A stretch of DNA of 64,000 nt from the NCBI GenBank assembly GCA_001606155.1, contig LODT01000006.1, positions 966,051-1,030,050 on the forward strand. Direction: 5' to 3'. A model generated the notes under the pieces. That model was not told the origin of the DNA and did no database searches. It saw only the letters and a program-made list of their open reading frames with translations. A program made the translations under genes and the position numbers. The DNA comes from Tieghemostelium lacteum (Eukaryota > Evosea > Eumycetozoa > Dictyosteliales > Raperosteliaceae). Positions 1 to 11,911 of the stretch are shown here, piece after piece (the first letter of the stretch is position 1; every line of letters starts with the position of its first letter).

Positions 1-859
1 CAAGGAGATTCTACTAAGTAGCAATAGTATTGAAGATGAAGGTGCAGGATCATTCTCTGAGATTATTCTCTCAAAAAAGAGTTCAGTAACTAGTATAGAT
101 CTATCAGTGAATTGGATTACTTCAAAAGGTATTATAGCACTAGCTCAAGCATTTCAACAGAATCTCACATCATCAGTGAGGCATATGGATATTAGTTGCA
201 ATACAATTTGTCAACTAGGTGCACAGGCTCTATCAGATGCCTTGAAAGCAAATTGCTCTTTAGTGAGTTTAAACTTTTTTAGTAACAGTTTAGAGAGTGG
301 TGGTGCAATATCACTCTCAGAAGCCATTGCTCAATCCACTACCTTAATAAGTATTGAATTAAGTAGCAATCTCATTGGTAATGAAGGTGTGAGGTATGTC
401 TCTGAATCATTATGTAGGAATCATTCTATCAGATCTATAAGTCTATCACAGAGTTTGATAACACACGAAGGAATGAAATATATTCGTGACTTGTTATTCG
501 TAAATACTAGCATACAGATACTGGATTTATCGTATAATTACATTGGAGCTAAAGGAACTGAGGAACTTTGTGAAGCTTTAAAAGTCAACAAGACCATCAC
601 ATCACTGGATCTTTCGTCCAATTCCATTGGAGACAATGGTGCACAAGCTATCGCACAGATATTTCCACTGAATTCCACAATCTCTCGTCTGTCATTGTAC
701 AATAACAAGATTTCATCGCAAGGTGCATTGATAATTGTCGAAAATCTCTTGCATAACCATAGTCTATATTCCATTAACTTGCTATCCAATCGGATAGATT
801 CTAAAATTCTCAAACCAATAACCAAACGATTAGAACACACTCTACTAACTCATTCCTAA
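1..859 (+). CDS. Leucine-rich repeat (RNI/NLR-type) protein, 3' part
   Basis: The reading frame is open from the left edge of the window to the TAA at 857-859, so only the C-terminal ~285 residues are seen and the true start lies outside. The protein is a run of ~28-residue leucine-rich repeats of the ribonuclease-inhibitor type. Each has a core like LDLS.N.IG..G...L..AL, for example around residues encoded at 520-640 (LDLSYNYIGAKGTEEL) and 600-700 (LDLSSNSIGDNGAQAI). Such repeats form a curved solenoid used for protein binding, and in dictyostelids they occur in many cytosolic proteins. No catalytic domain is visible in this part, so the specific role is unknown. The LRR call is firm; the gene's identity is not. 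Confidence 0.8.
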   Translation, partial: KEILLSSNSIEDEGAGSFSEIILSKKSSVTSIDLSVNWITSKGIIALAQAFQQNLTSSVRHMDISCNTICQLGAQALSDALKANCSLVSLNFFSNSLESGGAISLSEAIAQSTTLISIELSSNLIGNEGVRYVSESLCRNHSIRSISLSQSLITHEGMKYIRDLLFVNTSIQILDLSYNYIGAKGTEELCEALKVNKTITSLDLSSNSIGDNGAQAIAQIFPLNSTISRLSLYNNKISSQGALIIVENLLHNHSLYSINLLSNRIDSKILKPITKRLEHTLLTHS

Positions 860-1198
860 GTAAAAACAGACAGAGATCTATCCTACCATCTTAATTGTAT
901 ATAATCTATAGATTCACCACCACCACCACCACATATCTCCCATCACCACACTCTTTTGTAAAAAAAACTATTTATCATAAAAACTTTGATTTCTCAAACA
1001 AAATTATCATGTACATAAAAATAGAGTTTCTTGTCGCCACATTCGGAATTTGAAAAACAAATTTTGTAGAAGTATTAATTGGGTTTGCAAAAAAAAATAA
1101 AATAAAAAAAATTTTTATTTTTTTATTTGTTTAATTTAAATTTTTTCTTTTTTCATACACACTTAAAGGATATAGTCATTGACATTTTTAGTTGAACA
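860..1198. other. Intergenic region, LRR gene to ALDH gene
   Basis: This is AT-rich spacer. It holds a short CAC/CCA run (about 914-930), an A/T homopolymer block at about 1088-1150 and nothing that looks coding. The poly-A/poly-T block just upstream of the ATG at 1199 is the usual look of a dictyostelid promoter. Confidence 0.6.
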
Positions 1199-3010
1199 AT
1201 GTCAAATCCAGAGTTACTTCAAATTACACAAAATTTAAAAAAAGTTTTTTATTCTAATAAGACTAGAAAACTAGATTGGAGATTCAGTCAACTTAAGGCT
1301 TTGAAAAAGTTAATCACAGAGAATAAGGACGAGATCACAGCCGCTGTAAAGAAAGACCTTGGTAAACATGAATTTGAAATTCACCAATCTGAAATTGTAC
1401 TCATTCAAACTGAATGTGAAGAAGCAATCTCACATTTGGAATCTTGGAATAAATCAGAGAAAGTCTATACACCAATACACTGTAAACCAGCATCATCTTA
1501 TATTCTCAGAGAACCATTAGGTGTTGTACTAATCATGTCACCATGGTATGTATACTAAATTCACATAATTTACTTTTTACTCTTAAACTATAGTTTATAT
1601 TAACATCTCCCCCTCCAACCCACTAAAACATATTTTTATGTTTAAATTTATTTTTATATAGGAATTATCCAGTAAATTTAGCATTGACACCATTGATTGG
1701 TGCTATTGCTGGTGGTAATTGTGCACTATTGAAATTGTCTAGACACTCTAGAAATGTTGGAGAGTTACTTTATAAACTATTGAATCAGTATATGGATGTT
1801 GAATGTTTTTCATTTGATTGGGAAGGAGGTAGAGAGTACATTTCTGATTTGTTGACTTTTAAATGGGACCATATATTCTTTACTGGTAGCGTAGATGTAG
1901 GTAGAATAGTCTATCAAGCAGCTGCCAAATTCCTCACACCCGTAACATTGGAATTGGGTGGAAAGAACCCTTGTATAGTCGATAAAGATGTCGACATTAA
2001 ACTAGCAGCCAAGAGAATCATGTGGGGTAAATGTTGGAATGCTGGTCAAACCTGTATTGGATTGGATTATCTATTAGTTCACAAATCTATCCTTGACCCA
2101 TTTATTGAAGAGTGTAAATTAGTTCTAAAAGAATTCTATGGAGATGATATTAAACAATCAAACTCCTATGCAAGAATCATCAGCAAAGATGCTGTTAACA
2201 GACTCCAAAAACTTTTAGCTATGGGTAAAGTAGTAGTTGGTGGTGATGTAGATGTTGAAACTCGTTATATTTCACCAACTATTATAATTGGTAAGTATTT
2301 GGATATATATATATATATCAATAACTTTAAATATCTCTGAGATTTATTAATTAAATTTTAAAAATTTGATCTTATAGAACCAGATTTAGAGTCAAAGTTA
2401 ATGAAAGATGAGATATTTGGACCAGTTTTACCAATTGTTACATGGGAGAATGTAGATGAGGTTATTCAGTTCATTAGAGAGAGACCACATGCATTGACAT
2501 TATATTTGTTCTCTAAAGATCAGAATATTCAAGATAAGATTTTGGAGAATACACAGTCTGGTAGTGTAATGTTGAATGATGTTCTACTGCATTTCACCAA
2601 CTCACACTTACCATTTGGTGGTGTAGGTGACAGTGGTATCGGTAGCTATCATGGTAAATTAACTTATGATACATTTACACACCCAAGAGCATTGATGCAA
2701 TCTACTACTAAAAAGGTATCTACAACTACAAAAAATTCATCAAAATCACCAATCATAAATGACTATAATCATTTTACACAATATAGTAATAACAATAACA
2801 ATAATAATAATGGTGTATCAGCTTCAACACCACCTAATAGTAATAAGTAATGTATATATTTGATATAAGATCATAGTTGACTAATTCTTAATAAATTTCA
2901 ATTCAATTTTCTTTTATATTATATAGTTCCTTGATTTACCACTTAGATATCCACCATATACTCCATTTGCAAATAATATTGCTGGTAAATTCTTAAGTTC
3001 TGGTTGGTAA
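1199..3010 (+). CDS. Aldehyde dehydrogenase, class 3 (ALDH3) family
   Basis: This NAD(P)+-dependent enzyme oxidises (often fatty) aldehydes to acids. The exons are 1199-1545, 1662-2290, 2378-2715 or 2378-2814, and 2927-3010. Introns are 1546-1661 (GTATGT, restores SPWNYPVN) and 2291-2377 (GTAAGT, restores IIIEPDLESK). A third intron ends at 2926. The last exon encodes LDLPLRYPPYTPFA, the typical ALDH3 C-terminus, although an in-frame TAA stands earlier at 2848. Seen motifs are ELGGKNP (catalytic Glu region), WNAGQTC (catalytic Cys) and DEIFGPVLP. The third donor is ambiguous. GTATCT at 2716 gives 465 residues; GTATCA at 2815 gives 498 with an N-rich insert; no splicing gives a 482-residue form with an N-rich tail. 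Family membership is certain and the C-terminal structure is inferred. Confidence 0.9.
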
Positions 3011-3261
3011 TCTCATTTACCATACCCAATTTCAAACTTTATTTTGGCACATTGTCATTAATCATTATAAACATTGATCATCAAAACTTTTTTTTTAAAA
3101 ATTACAAGCGGAATTCCCTCCCTTTTTTTCAAATTTTTAACAGTTAACACATTAAATTTGAATTTACACCTTTGTTGTGATGATTTTTTTTTTTTGTAAT
3201 TTTTGATAAAGTTAATAAGGTTTTATAGGAGTTGTTTTCAGGTGTTGGATGTATTTTGAAA

Positions 3262-6200
3262 ATGATTTCAGGAGCAACTATACACTCACAAATCCATAAT
3301 AAAAAGGACGAGAAAAAGGAACAAAATGTACAGGTATTTGTAAGAGTTAGACCATTTTCACAGTTGGAATTGTCAAAAGAGGCAAATACCTCACCGATTT
3401 TTTGTGAATCATCAAGAGACATTACATGTCATCATAAAGGTACATCGAGAACCTACCAATTTGATCACCTTTTTGATGCAGAATGTCAACAGAAGGAATT
3501 GTTTGATATCAGTGTCAGACCTATTGTAGATGAGGTTTTGAATGGGTTCAATGGAACTATATTCGTCTATGGTCAAACTGGTGCTGGTAAAACATATACA
3601 ATGGAGGGTAAAATGGATTCTCCAGAGGACAATGGTATCATTCCTCGAACTATCAACTATATCTTTCAAACCCTAGAAAAAGCTGGTTCAGATTACAATA
3701 TCAGAGCAAGTCATTTGGAAATCTATAAAGAAGAGATATTTGATCTCCTAACTTTTAATGCCAATGAAAATAAGCCATTAAATGTTTATGGTAAGTTTAA
3801 GAAATCATTCTCCTCCAAAATACATTCTAACCATTTTTGGAAATTTCAAAAAAAATATACTATAAATATCTAGATTCAGCAAGAGGTGTAAAAATGCCAG
3901 AACTTGAGGAGATTGTTGTTAGTGATAGACAGGTAATTTTAGGAATTTTGGCAAAATCGTGCAAGAGAAGACAGACAGCCGAGACAATGTATAATAAACA
4001 GTCTAGTAGATCTCATTGTATATTTACCATTACAGTACATGTTAAAGAGACTACTATCAATGGAGAGGATCTTATAAAGATTGGAAAATTGAATCTGGTA
4101 GATTTGGCTGGTTCAGAAAATGCTGAAAAATCTGGAAATAATGATAGATTGAGAGAGGCCGCACAGATTAATCAGTCATTGTTGACATTGGGTAGAGTTA
4201 TCACTGCTTTGACTAGTGGTATTTCACATGTACCTTATAGGGATTCAAAATTGACACGTCTATTACAAGACTCACTTGGAGGTAAAACTAAAACCTGTAT
4301 CATAGCTACCATATCTCCAAGTGTAATCAATATCGATGAGACTATAAATACACTAGACTATGCATTCAAGGCAAAGAATATTAAAAATACACCTCAGATC
4401 AATCAGAAAATGTCAAAGAATTCGTTGCTGAAAGAACAGGCTGCTGAGATTGCTCGTTTGAAACAGTTACTCAATGCAGCCTATGATAAGAATGGTGTAT
4501 ATTTGACTAAGGATTTATATAATCAAATGGAGTTGGAGTTGGAGGAGAAAAGAAATCTCACTCAAATGTTAGAGATACAGTTTACTACTTCAAAAAGAGA
4601 GTTAGAGACTTTCAAGAATGCAACTAATGAACAAAATGATTTACTAAAGGAGGCTTTGGATGAATTGGAGTCTACCAAAATGCAAAATTCTTTTCTTTCC
4701 AGTGAGGTTTTGGAGAAGAGTAAGTTATTGGAACAGTATTCTAGTAAGAATTCGGAATCATCTCAAGAAAATAGGAATTTGTCTCAACAAATTGATGCAT
4801 ACAAGTCAACAGAATTGGAGAATGTTCAGAGAATGAATGAAACTAGAGGTATACTAAATGGTAGATTTCAAGAGTTATTGGAGTTATCAAAGAACTTTCA
4901 GTTGAGAGAACAGGAAATGTCTAGTCAATTGAAGGAGAAGATTTCAGAGTTGGGTAAGACTCAACAACAGTTGAATAGTGATATCTCTCAAAAGACTTTT
5001 GGTGTATTGGAGAATGTACACAAGAGTTTTGATCAACTTTATCAAGTCAGTCAGAGGGTTCAGAGTTCATCTCAACCTCTATTAGTTATCAATAAGGAGA
5101 CTAACGAAGTTTTCTTTAAATTTGAAAAAATGATAAAAAATCTCACAGATCAGATTCAGATTATCATTGATGAGTTTCTTCCATTATCGTTGAGTAGTGG
5201 GTTGTCTAGTAATAAGTTAGTTGAACAGTGTTTGGAGATGATTGGTAGTAATGAAAAACAGTCTGTTGAAGAGTTTACTAGATATCAGAAACAGGTTGAA
5301 AAAGTTTCTAGGTATTTGGAAGACTGGATACAAGGTCAGAATGAACAATTATCGCATCAAAAGAATCAGTATAAACAAATGGAAGAGAAACAGGTACAGA
5401 TGTCAGTTCAATATGAAAAGAAACTTACAGAGAAGATGACTACTCTTCTACAACAGTTTACAAATAAATTTGTAAAAGAGTCTCAAAAGAACTGGACATC
5501 GTTTATCAATGCCTCTCAAGAGCATACTGAGAAACAGTATCAAGATCTACAATTACACACCACCGAACAGTTACAATCACTATCAAAAAGCCAAAAAACA
5601 CAACATGACAGTGACCAACAATTTAAAACCGAGATTAAGAAATCACTGTCTCTACTCAACCTAGATACAGATGACGTGAAAACTCAAGTCTCTGAAAAAA
5701 TTCAAAAATCCAAATTGAAGATTGAAAATATCTCCAATAGTTGTTTGGAAGTCAACCAAAAACAAAAGGCACTTCTAAACCAATTCAATGACACACTGGT
5801 TGAACTGAACCAAGATCTTCAGAATGAAAACACTATTGTGGGTAAAATGATTGATTCTAAATCCTCCAATCAACAAATACTTAAACTCATTGATAGCAGT
5901 AACTCTATACTCACCAATAACCTCACTCAACTCAGTCAATTGGTACAAACTGATCATAGTGACAATAAACTAGTAGTACAACAACAACAGTATCTCACGA
6001 AACACATTGGTGAAATTCCAAAACTTTTGGATCTTATAATAGTAGATACATCCAAATCATCACAAAACAAAAGAAAATCTATCAAAAACTCTTCATCTCC
6101 TATTAAAATGGATTATATTAACCATAACGATAATGTTACCACACCAAAAAGAAATTCAAATTCATCCATGTCACCTCCCAATAACAAAGATAATAATAAC

Positions 6201-6887
6201 AATTCAGATCAAGAATCATTTATTACCAAAAGTAGAAAAAAAAGATTTCAAAAATCAATTAGTAATAATAGTATGAAATTAGATGACTTGGATACCACAA
6301 CATCTCTAACATCATCCACTGCATCAACCTCATCTTCATCCTTATCCCCACCACAAAAGAAATCAACAAAGAATTTAAAAAGAAAAATTAATATTTTAGA
6401 TAGTGATGAAAACAACAATAACAATAATAATAATAGTAATATAAATAGTAGTAGTGATAGTATAGTTTCAAATAGTGAACAGAAAATGAATATTGAAAAT
6501 AGTTTTGATAGTGATGTAAAGAGACCGCAAAAAGTTACCAAAACTACAGTATCTATTAATCCATTAACTTCAAATAAGTTTTTAAATAATACAATATCAG
6601 GATCAACAATTTCAAATTTACTTTCAACACCAATTACATCATCAACAATTTCCAATATTAATATATCAAGTTTATTACCAACTAAAACTACTTCATCTTC
6701 TACCATTTTATCCTCAACTCTTAAACCAAAAACTAGTAAAACATCACTGTCTAGTACAAATGGTAGAATTTTTATACCTCCAGTATCAATGGTTTCTAAA
6801 AAATCAAAATCTTCAGCCAATTTTAAACATGGTGTTTCTACAATTCAAAAGAACAAAGAAAATATAAATAATTCTTTATCTTATTGA
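3262..6887 (+). CDS. kif13: Kinesin-5 (BimC/Eg5 family) mitotic motor
   Basis: Plus-end-directed kinesin-5 motors form bipolar tetramers that cross-link and slide spindle microtubules. Exons are 3262-3790 and 3874-6887. The 83-bp intron (GTAAGT...TAG) joins phase 1 inside the motor domain, giving a 1180-residue protein. The N-terminal motor (~residues 20-365) has VFVRVRPF, the P-loop GQTGAGKTYTMEG, switch I NKQSSRSH, switch II DLAGSE, and INQSLLTLGRVI and LLQDSLGGKTKT. The neck TLDYAFKAKNIKN is diagnostic for kinesin-5. A long coiled coil follows to about residue 780, then an S/N/T-rich basic tail. The ATG at 3262 is the first in frame; upstream in-frame codons are not ATG. The gene lies directly upstream of a kinesin-14 gene on the same strand. 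The symbol follows the D. discoideum kinesin-5 name, from memory. Confidence 0.93.
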
Positions 6888-7096
6888 GATATTTAAATAC
6901 CAAATTTTTCCCAATAAAAATATTGAAAATGTTTGTTCATTTTCAAGTCTCCATTTCACAAACTATTTAAATCATATTATATTTCCTTATTTAGAACATG
7001 GCGCCTTTTTTTGTAAAAATTTTTAACAGTTATAGAACAAATAGAAAAGTTTTTAAAAAATTAATTTTAATATTTTATGTTTGTAGATTTATTGAC

Positions 7097-9406
7097 ATGA
7101 GTACATTTGTTGGTATTTTTCAATGACATTATAGAGTTAATTTTCATTCTTATTGACACTTGATATTGATTTAATTAGGGAAGAGATATTTTAAATACAA
7201 GCACACAATCAAATAGGGAAAGTTTAATTAGAAAACCAAAATCAGTACCAACAGATGTTAGTGAACCTCGATATTCATTACCATCATCATTACAAAACTC
7301 CACCAACAGTAATATATTTAGTAATAGCACAAATAAGAATTTTAATGGATCTGTAAATAGTAAAAGTAACTTTAATAGTACTGTCTCACCTACTACAAGT
7401 AATAGTAGTAATGGTAGTAATGGTAGTTCAACAGCTACTAGAAATATTGTAGTTTCAAAAGCTAGACAACACCAACAACAAATTCAATTACAAAATAACA
7501 CTAAAGGAAGAGAAAATACCATTGTAAATAAAACACCAATTAACAAACCAAAAGATGATTTAAAAAAAACATCTACTACTACACAATCAATTAGACAACA
7601 AGTCAATGCCATTAAACAACAACAACATCTTGATAATAGATCAATTTCCAAACCATCATTACAATTTCAAAAATCTAATATATTTTCAACATTATCAACT
7701 TTGAATCCATCTTCTAGCCTTCTTAAAGATGGACTCTCTCGAATTCAACAATATACTCAATCATTTTCTCAATCCATTATACCAACTGAAATTGGTATCA
7801 ATTCAATAGTTCCTGAATTTAAAGCACCAAGATGTATGTATTTTTCAAATTATTTAAATAATATAAATATATATTAACTTAATGGATTATGATGGTAGTT
7901 TCATTATCACCAAATGATATTAGAACTAGTTTGGATGTTGAGGAAAAAGAAAAAACTATAAATCAATTAAAGATTGAAATTTCCAAATTGAATAATTCAC
8001 TTTCACAAGGTAAGGTTGATTTGGTTAATTATCAAATGCAATTGCGGGATATGACATCCAATAATCAACAGTTGAGTGAACAGTTGACAATATACCAGAA
8101 CCAAGTTACCGAGTTGAATAATAGAATAGTGGAGTTGTCTACAAACTACAGTCAATACGATCAGGTAATTGGTAGATTAAACGAAACTAACCAAGCACTG
8201 GAATCAAGATTATCTGAATTTGAAATGGCACTTCATTCAAAGGACAATGAAATTGCAGATCTCCAAGAAAAGAGTAGAAAAGATGAGGCACTGAGAAAGA
8301 AATTACATAATACCATTCAAGAACTTAAAGGTAACATTAGAGTTTTCTGTCGTGTTAGACCCAACAAGGACAATGGCGATCAAGTTGTGATAGAGTATCC
8401 AATGAATACTGATAATCAATTGGAACTCTCTGTGCCTACCAATCCAACAGTTAACTCATACAATATGATGAGTAGTGTCAATGGTAGCATACCACAAAAT
8501 GTGAAAAAACTCAATTTTCAATTTGATCGTGTGTTTGGGGTTGGAAGTAGTCAAGAAATAGTTTTTGAGGAGATTAGTCAATTGGTCCAATGTTCATTAG
8601 ATGGTTTCAATACTTGTATATTCAGTTATGGTGCTACTGGTGCTGGTAAAACTTACACTATGGAAGGTGGTCAAACTCCAGATTCGAGGGGTATGATTCC
8701 ACGTACTGTCGAGAAGATATTCCAATCTGCAAAGGAGTTGGAGAGTAAAGGATGGCAATACACAATGGATGCATTCTATCTTGAGATTTATAACGAACAG
8801 ATTAATGATCTATTGAATTTGAAACCTGATCCTAATGTAAAATATGAAATCAAACATCTGGATACTTCAACAACTCAAGTGACTAATCTAAATGTTGTAA
8901 CTGTACGTCATCCAAAAGAAGTATTCCAATTGTTGTCGTTGGCTTCCAAAACTAGATCTGTCGCAAAAACCAATTGTAATGAAAGATCTTCACGTTCTCA
9001 TTCAGTATTTCAATTGAAGATTCAAGGTTTGAACAGTTATACTAAGGAGTCTAGTCAAGGTATACTGAATCTCATTGATTTGGCTGGTTCAGAACGTTTG
9101 TCAAAGAGTGGTGCTCAAGGTGACAGACTTAAAGAGACACAGTCTATCAATAAGAGTCTTTCAAGTCTCTCTGATGTTATTGCAGCTTTGGCAAACAAAG
9201 ATCCTCATGTACCTTACAGAAACTCTAAACTTACTTATCTACTCCAAAATTCATTGGGTGGCAATTCCAAGACACTCATGTTTGTAAATGTATCCCCAGA
9301 ATCCAAAGATTCCAATGAAACTTTATCATCACTTCGTTTTGCAACTAAAGTTAACAATTGTGAAATTGGTCCTGCCAGAAAACAATTAAAAGTTGATATG
9401 AATTAG
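7097..9406 (+). CDS. kif2: Kinesin-14 (C-terminal motor, Ncd/Kar3 type)
   Basis: This is a minus-end-directed kinesin-14 motor that cross-links spindle microtubules and opposes kinesin-5. Supported coding exons are 7179-7833 and 7899-9406, with a 65-bp GTATGT intron joining phase 1. Together they give ~720 residues. The N-terminal tail is N/S/Q-rich and basic, then a coiled coil runs from about residue 225. The motor is at the C-terminus: ELKGNIRVFCRVRP (kinesin-14 neck), P-loop GATGAGKTYTMEGG, NERSSRSHSV, DLAGSERLSKSGA, LTYLLQNSLGG. The first exon is not settled. A stop lies just before 7179, which follows a TTAATTAG acceptor. ATGs at 7097 and at 6998 (ATGGCGCCT, then GTAAAA) are candidates for a very short first exon. 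The start given is tentative; the symbol follows D. discoideum, from memory. Confidence 0.9.
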
Positions 9407-9471
9407 ACAAGAACTAATTTATATACCAATTTATATTTAAATAAATAAATAGAATTTCAGTGAGTGGAGTT

Positions 9472-10951
9472 TTATTCTTTATTATTATTATACTTTTCTC
9501 GTAGTTTCATTAGGTTATCATAGAATGTCTCTAGAATTTTCTTTTCAATCATTCTGATTTTGATTGCATTTTCTTGATTAAATGTATTTGTTTGTTTCAA
9601 TAATTCAGAATCTTCATGGTATGTAGTTGGATAAGTTGATAATTGCTTTTTAATAATTGTACAAAGAAATCTAAGAGATGACTTTTCATTTCTATTTGAC
9701 ATTGAAGTGTGCTTGGTTTTTGGGTTGAGGAAATGTGATTTTGCTCTTGACATTTCTTCAGTTGCCAGATTCTTAACTCTGACATACATCATTAGATCTT
9801 TAGGTAGAGTATCAAGTGACTGAATAGATACCATATCCAGAGGGTATTCATCACTTGTAATTTGATTTCTTTCGAGAATCTGTCTTTTAATATCATAGTT
9901 GTCTTCACTTTCCCTAAATCCAGGTACTTTAAGAATTACATGGTCAGCTTTGGATCCTTTTTCAAAAACAAATCCATAATCCATCAACATTTGACTGCTA
10001 CTAAGTGGTTTATATACACCATAGGGAGTGTAAACTTGTTCATCTTTTTCAATATCTTCTGCAGCAGAGTAATGTAAACCATCTACTTCAGTACTCTTTA
10101 CAGATACCTTAGATTTCTCAGGATTAGCTTCAGCATTAAATATATCAGCTAAAGGTATCATACCTCCATCATTAGAACTCAATGAGAAACTTCTTGACCA
10201 TACACAACTCAATGCCCAATAAAATAAATCCTTAGTATATTCTGGTTTTTTAAATTCATCTAATACCTAATATATTATAATAAATTCATTAATTATAAAT
10301 ACTTGTAATATTGAAATATTTTAAATAAATACTTTTGATAATTTTGAAAATATATTATCATAATGATAGTCAATTGAGTTTTTTCTTTGAATAGTATATT
10401 GTTTCAATGGTGAGGCTTGTAATTCATCTAATTCTTTTTCAATGAAAAATAGTGTGGTTGAAAAACTCTGTGGTAAGATATTGGTATAGGCATTCCAAAA
10501 TGATAGATTATTCAATTTTGAATACATTAAATAGATTGCTTGTTCATTAGTTTTTGAAATTCCTAATTGATTTACTATCTCTTTGATTTCTTTTGGTATA
10601 TGTTTTGATATACCTTGTTGAGACATCATAACCTGACTAGGAACATGTATCAATTTTTCATTTTTCTAATGTATACAAACATATATCTATCAATATATTG
10701 TACTAGCTAAAGATACTCAAAACATATAATAAACTTACTTGAATTTTACTATTGGATACTATAGACAATCCAAAATTATCCAAATATTTGATATCTAATT
10801 TTTCATTTAAAAATATGTTGTTATTCTTCATCCATTCTTTAAATTTATCTAAAGTATTTTGATCTTTTTGATTAATGGTTGCTAAACTCTGATGTATAGA
10901 TACAAATACAATAAACAATAAACAAAAATATCTAAATGTTGTTGAACTCAT
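9472..10951 (-). CDS. SET-domain protein lysine methyltransferase-like, with signal peptide
   Basis: Three exons on the reverse strand are 10951-10739, 10665-10333 and 10266-9472. Both introns are phase 0 (GTAAGT..TAG and GTATTT..TAG), giving 446 residues. The middle and last exons match the SETD3/Rubisco-LSMT type of SET protein. GGMIPLADIFNA is the conserved SET strand-turn with the Asn-adjacent motif. DEQVYTPYG and SQMLMDYGFV follow, then an all-helical substrate-binding C-terminal domain. Such enzymes usually methylate lysine (or histidine) in cytosolic or organellar proteins. The N-terminus is odd: MSSTTFRYFCLLFIVFVSIH followed by QSLA looks like a cleavable signal peptide, which would send the protein into the secretory pathway. 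The gene converges on the kinesin-14 gene, and the 3' ends are 65 bp apart. The substrate is unknown. Confidence 0.82.
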
Positions 10952-11201
10952 TTAAAATGAAAATAGAAAAAAAAAATCTTATTTTTCATTAATATCTATC
11001 AAAACTATTTTTAAACTATTTCTTATCACATATAACATCAAAATTAATGTTTAGAAATATTATTTCATTTAATGTAAACTTATAACATAAAACTTTTAAT
11101 TTTAAAACTTATGTTAAGAAAAAATAGCCAAATCTCAACTTCTAAGTTTTTTTTTTAATTTTTTTTTTCATTGTTTTTGAAATTCAATCAAATTATAAAT
11201 A

Positions 11202-11911
11202 ATGTCAGGGTATGTAATTATTTATTGAGTATTTATTTATCCAAATGAAATTAAATATAAAGGATAAATGAAAGGATGATATGAGTAGATTATGGATACT
11301 AATTCAATGATAATTCAAGAGTTATCGTACCAACTGTCGTTTGGGCAGAAAGAGAAGATAGAGTATTCATAACTGTTGAAGCACCAGGTGCAACTGAAAC
11401 AAAAATTTCATTTGAAGGTCAAAAGTTTATATTTACATCTAAAGCACCAGAAGGTAACAGATATGAAGTCACATTGGATCTGTTTAAAGAAATCGATACA
11501 GAGAAATCTGGTTTTGATCTAGCCAGTAGATATCCAAAAGCTTTGTTAATTAAAAAGGACAATGGATATTGGAACTTTTTACTCAAGAACAAAGCCAAAA
11601 GTTTGAAAGTCAAACCAGATTGGACAATGTGGAGAGACGAGGATGCCTCAGATGAAGAAGAAGAGGACAAGACTCAAGGTTTTGGTAATTTTGATATGTC
11701 AAAGATGGGTATGGGAGGTATGGGAGGTATGGGAGGTATGGGAGGTATGGGAGGTATGGGAGGTATGGGTATGGGAGGTATGGAAAATTGGGATGAAGAT
11801 GATCTCAATGATCTAGATGATCTCAAAGAAGGTGAAGAAGAAGAAGAAGACAAAAACAAATCTGATGATAAAATGAAAATTGATGATAACAAATTAAACA
11901 CTGTCGATTAA
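11202..11911 (+). CDS. p23/Sba1-type Hsp90 co-chaperone
   Basis: p23 proteins bind the ATP-closed form of Hsp90 and slow client release; they act in the cytosol and nucleus. Exon 1 (11202-11209) has only two codons and a part codon (ATG TCA GG). A 110-bp GTATGT..AAG intron follows, then exon 2 runs 11320-11911, giving 199 residues. The CS domain covers about residues 3-110, starting VIVPTVVWAERE, with LDLFKEID and the p23 signature WDEDDLND-like region later. WTMWRDEDASDEE marks the end of the CS fold. The tail holds a GGM repeat (11707-11782), typical of some p23 and Hsp40 proteins, and a strongly acidic D/E/K end. The tiny first exon is inferred from phase and from the restored MSGVIVPTVVW start. 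Confidence 0.9.
11707..11782 (+). repeat. Coding minisatellite, GGM repeat in p23 gene
   Basis: This is a perfect 9-bp tandem repeat (unit ATGGGAGGT and one ATGGGT variant) encoding Met-Gly-Gly units in the p23 gene. The near-perfect nucleotide identity between units points to recent slippage, and repeat number is likely to vary between strains. Confidence 0.9.

Noticed and set aside
2401-2850. ALDH ending at the TAA at 2848
   Set aside because: Kept only as an intron-retention form; the conserved LDLPLRYPPY end at 2927-3010 needs a further splice.
6248-6820. 190-codon reverse-strand open frame
   Set aside because: Lies wholly opposite the low-complexity kinesin-5 tail; its V/L/D-rich content is the mirror of N/S/T codons.
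7250-7700. Asn/Gln microsatellites as CRISPR-like repeats
   Set aside because: Trinucleotide coding runs inside frames; no spacer-repeat structure, and the organism is eukaryotic.
11674-11901. Reverse-strand frame with Pro-Ile repeats
   Set aside because: Mirror of the GGM repeat of the p23 gene.
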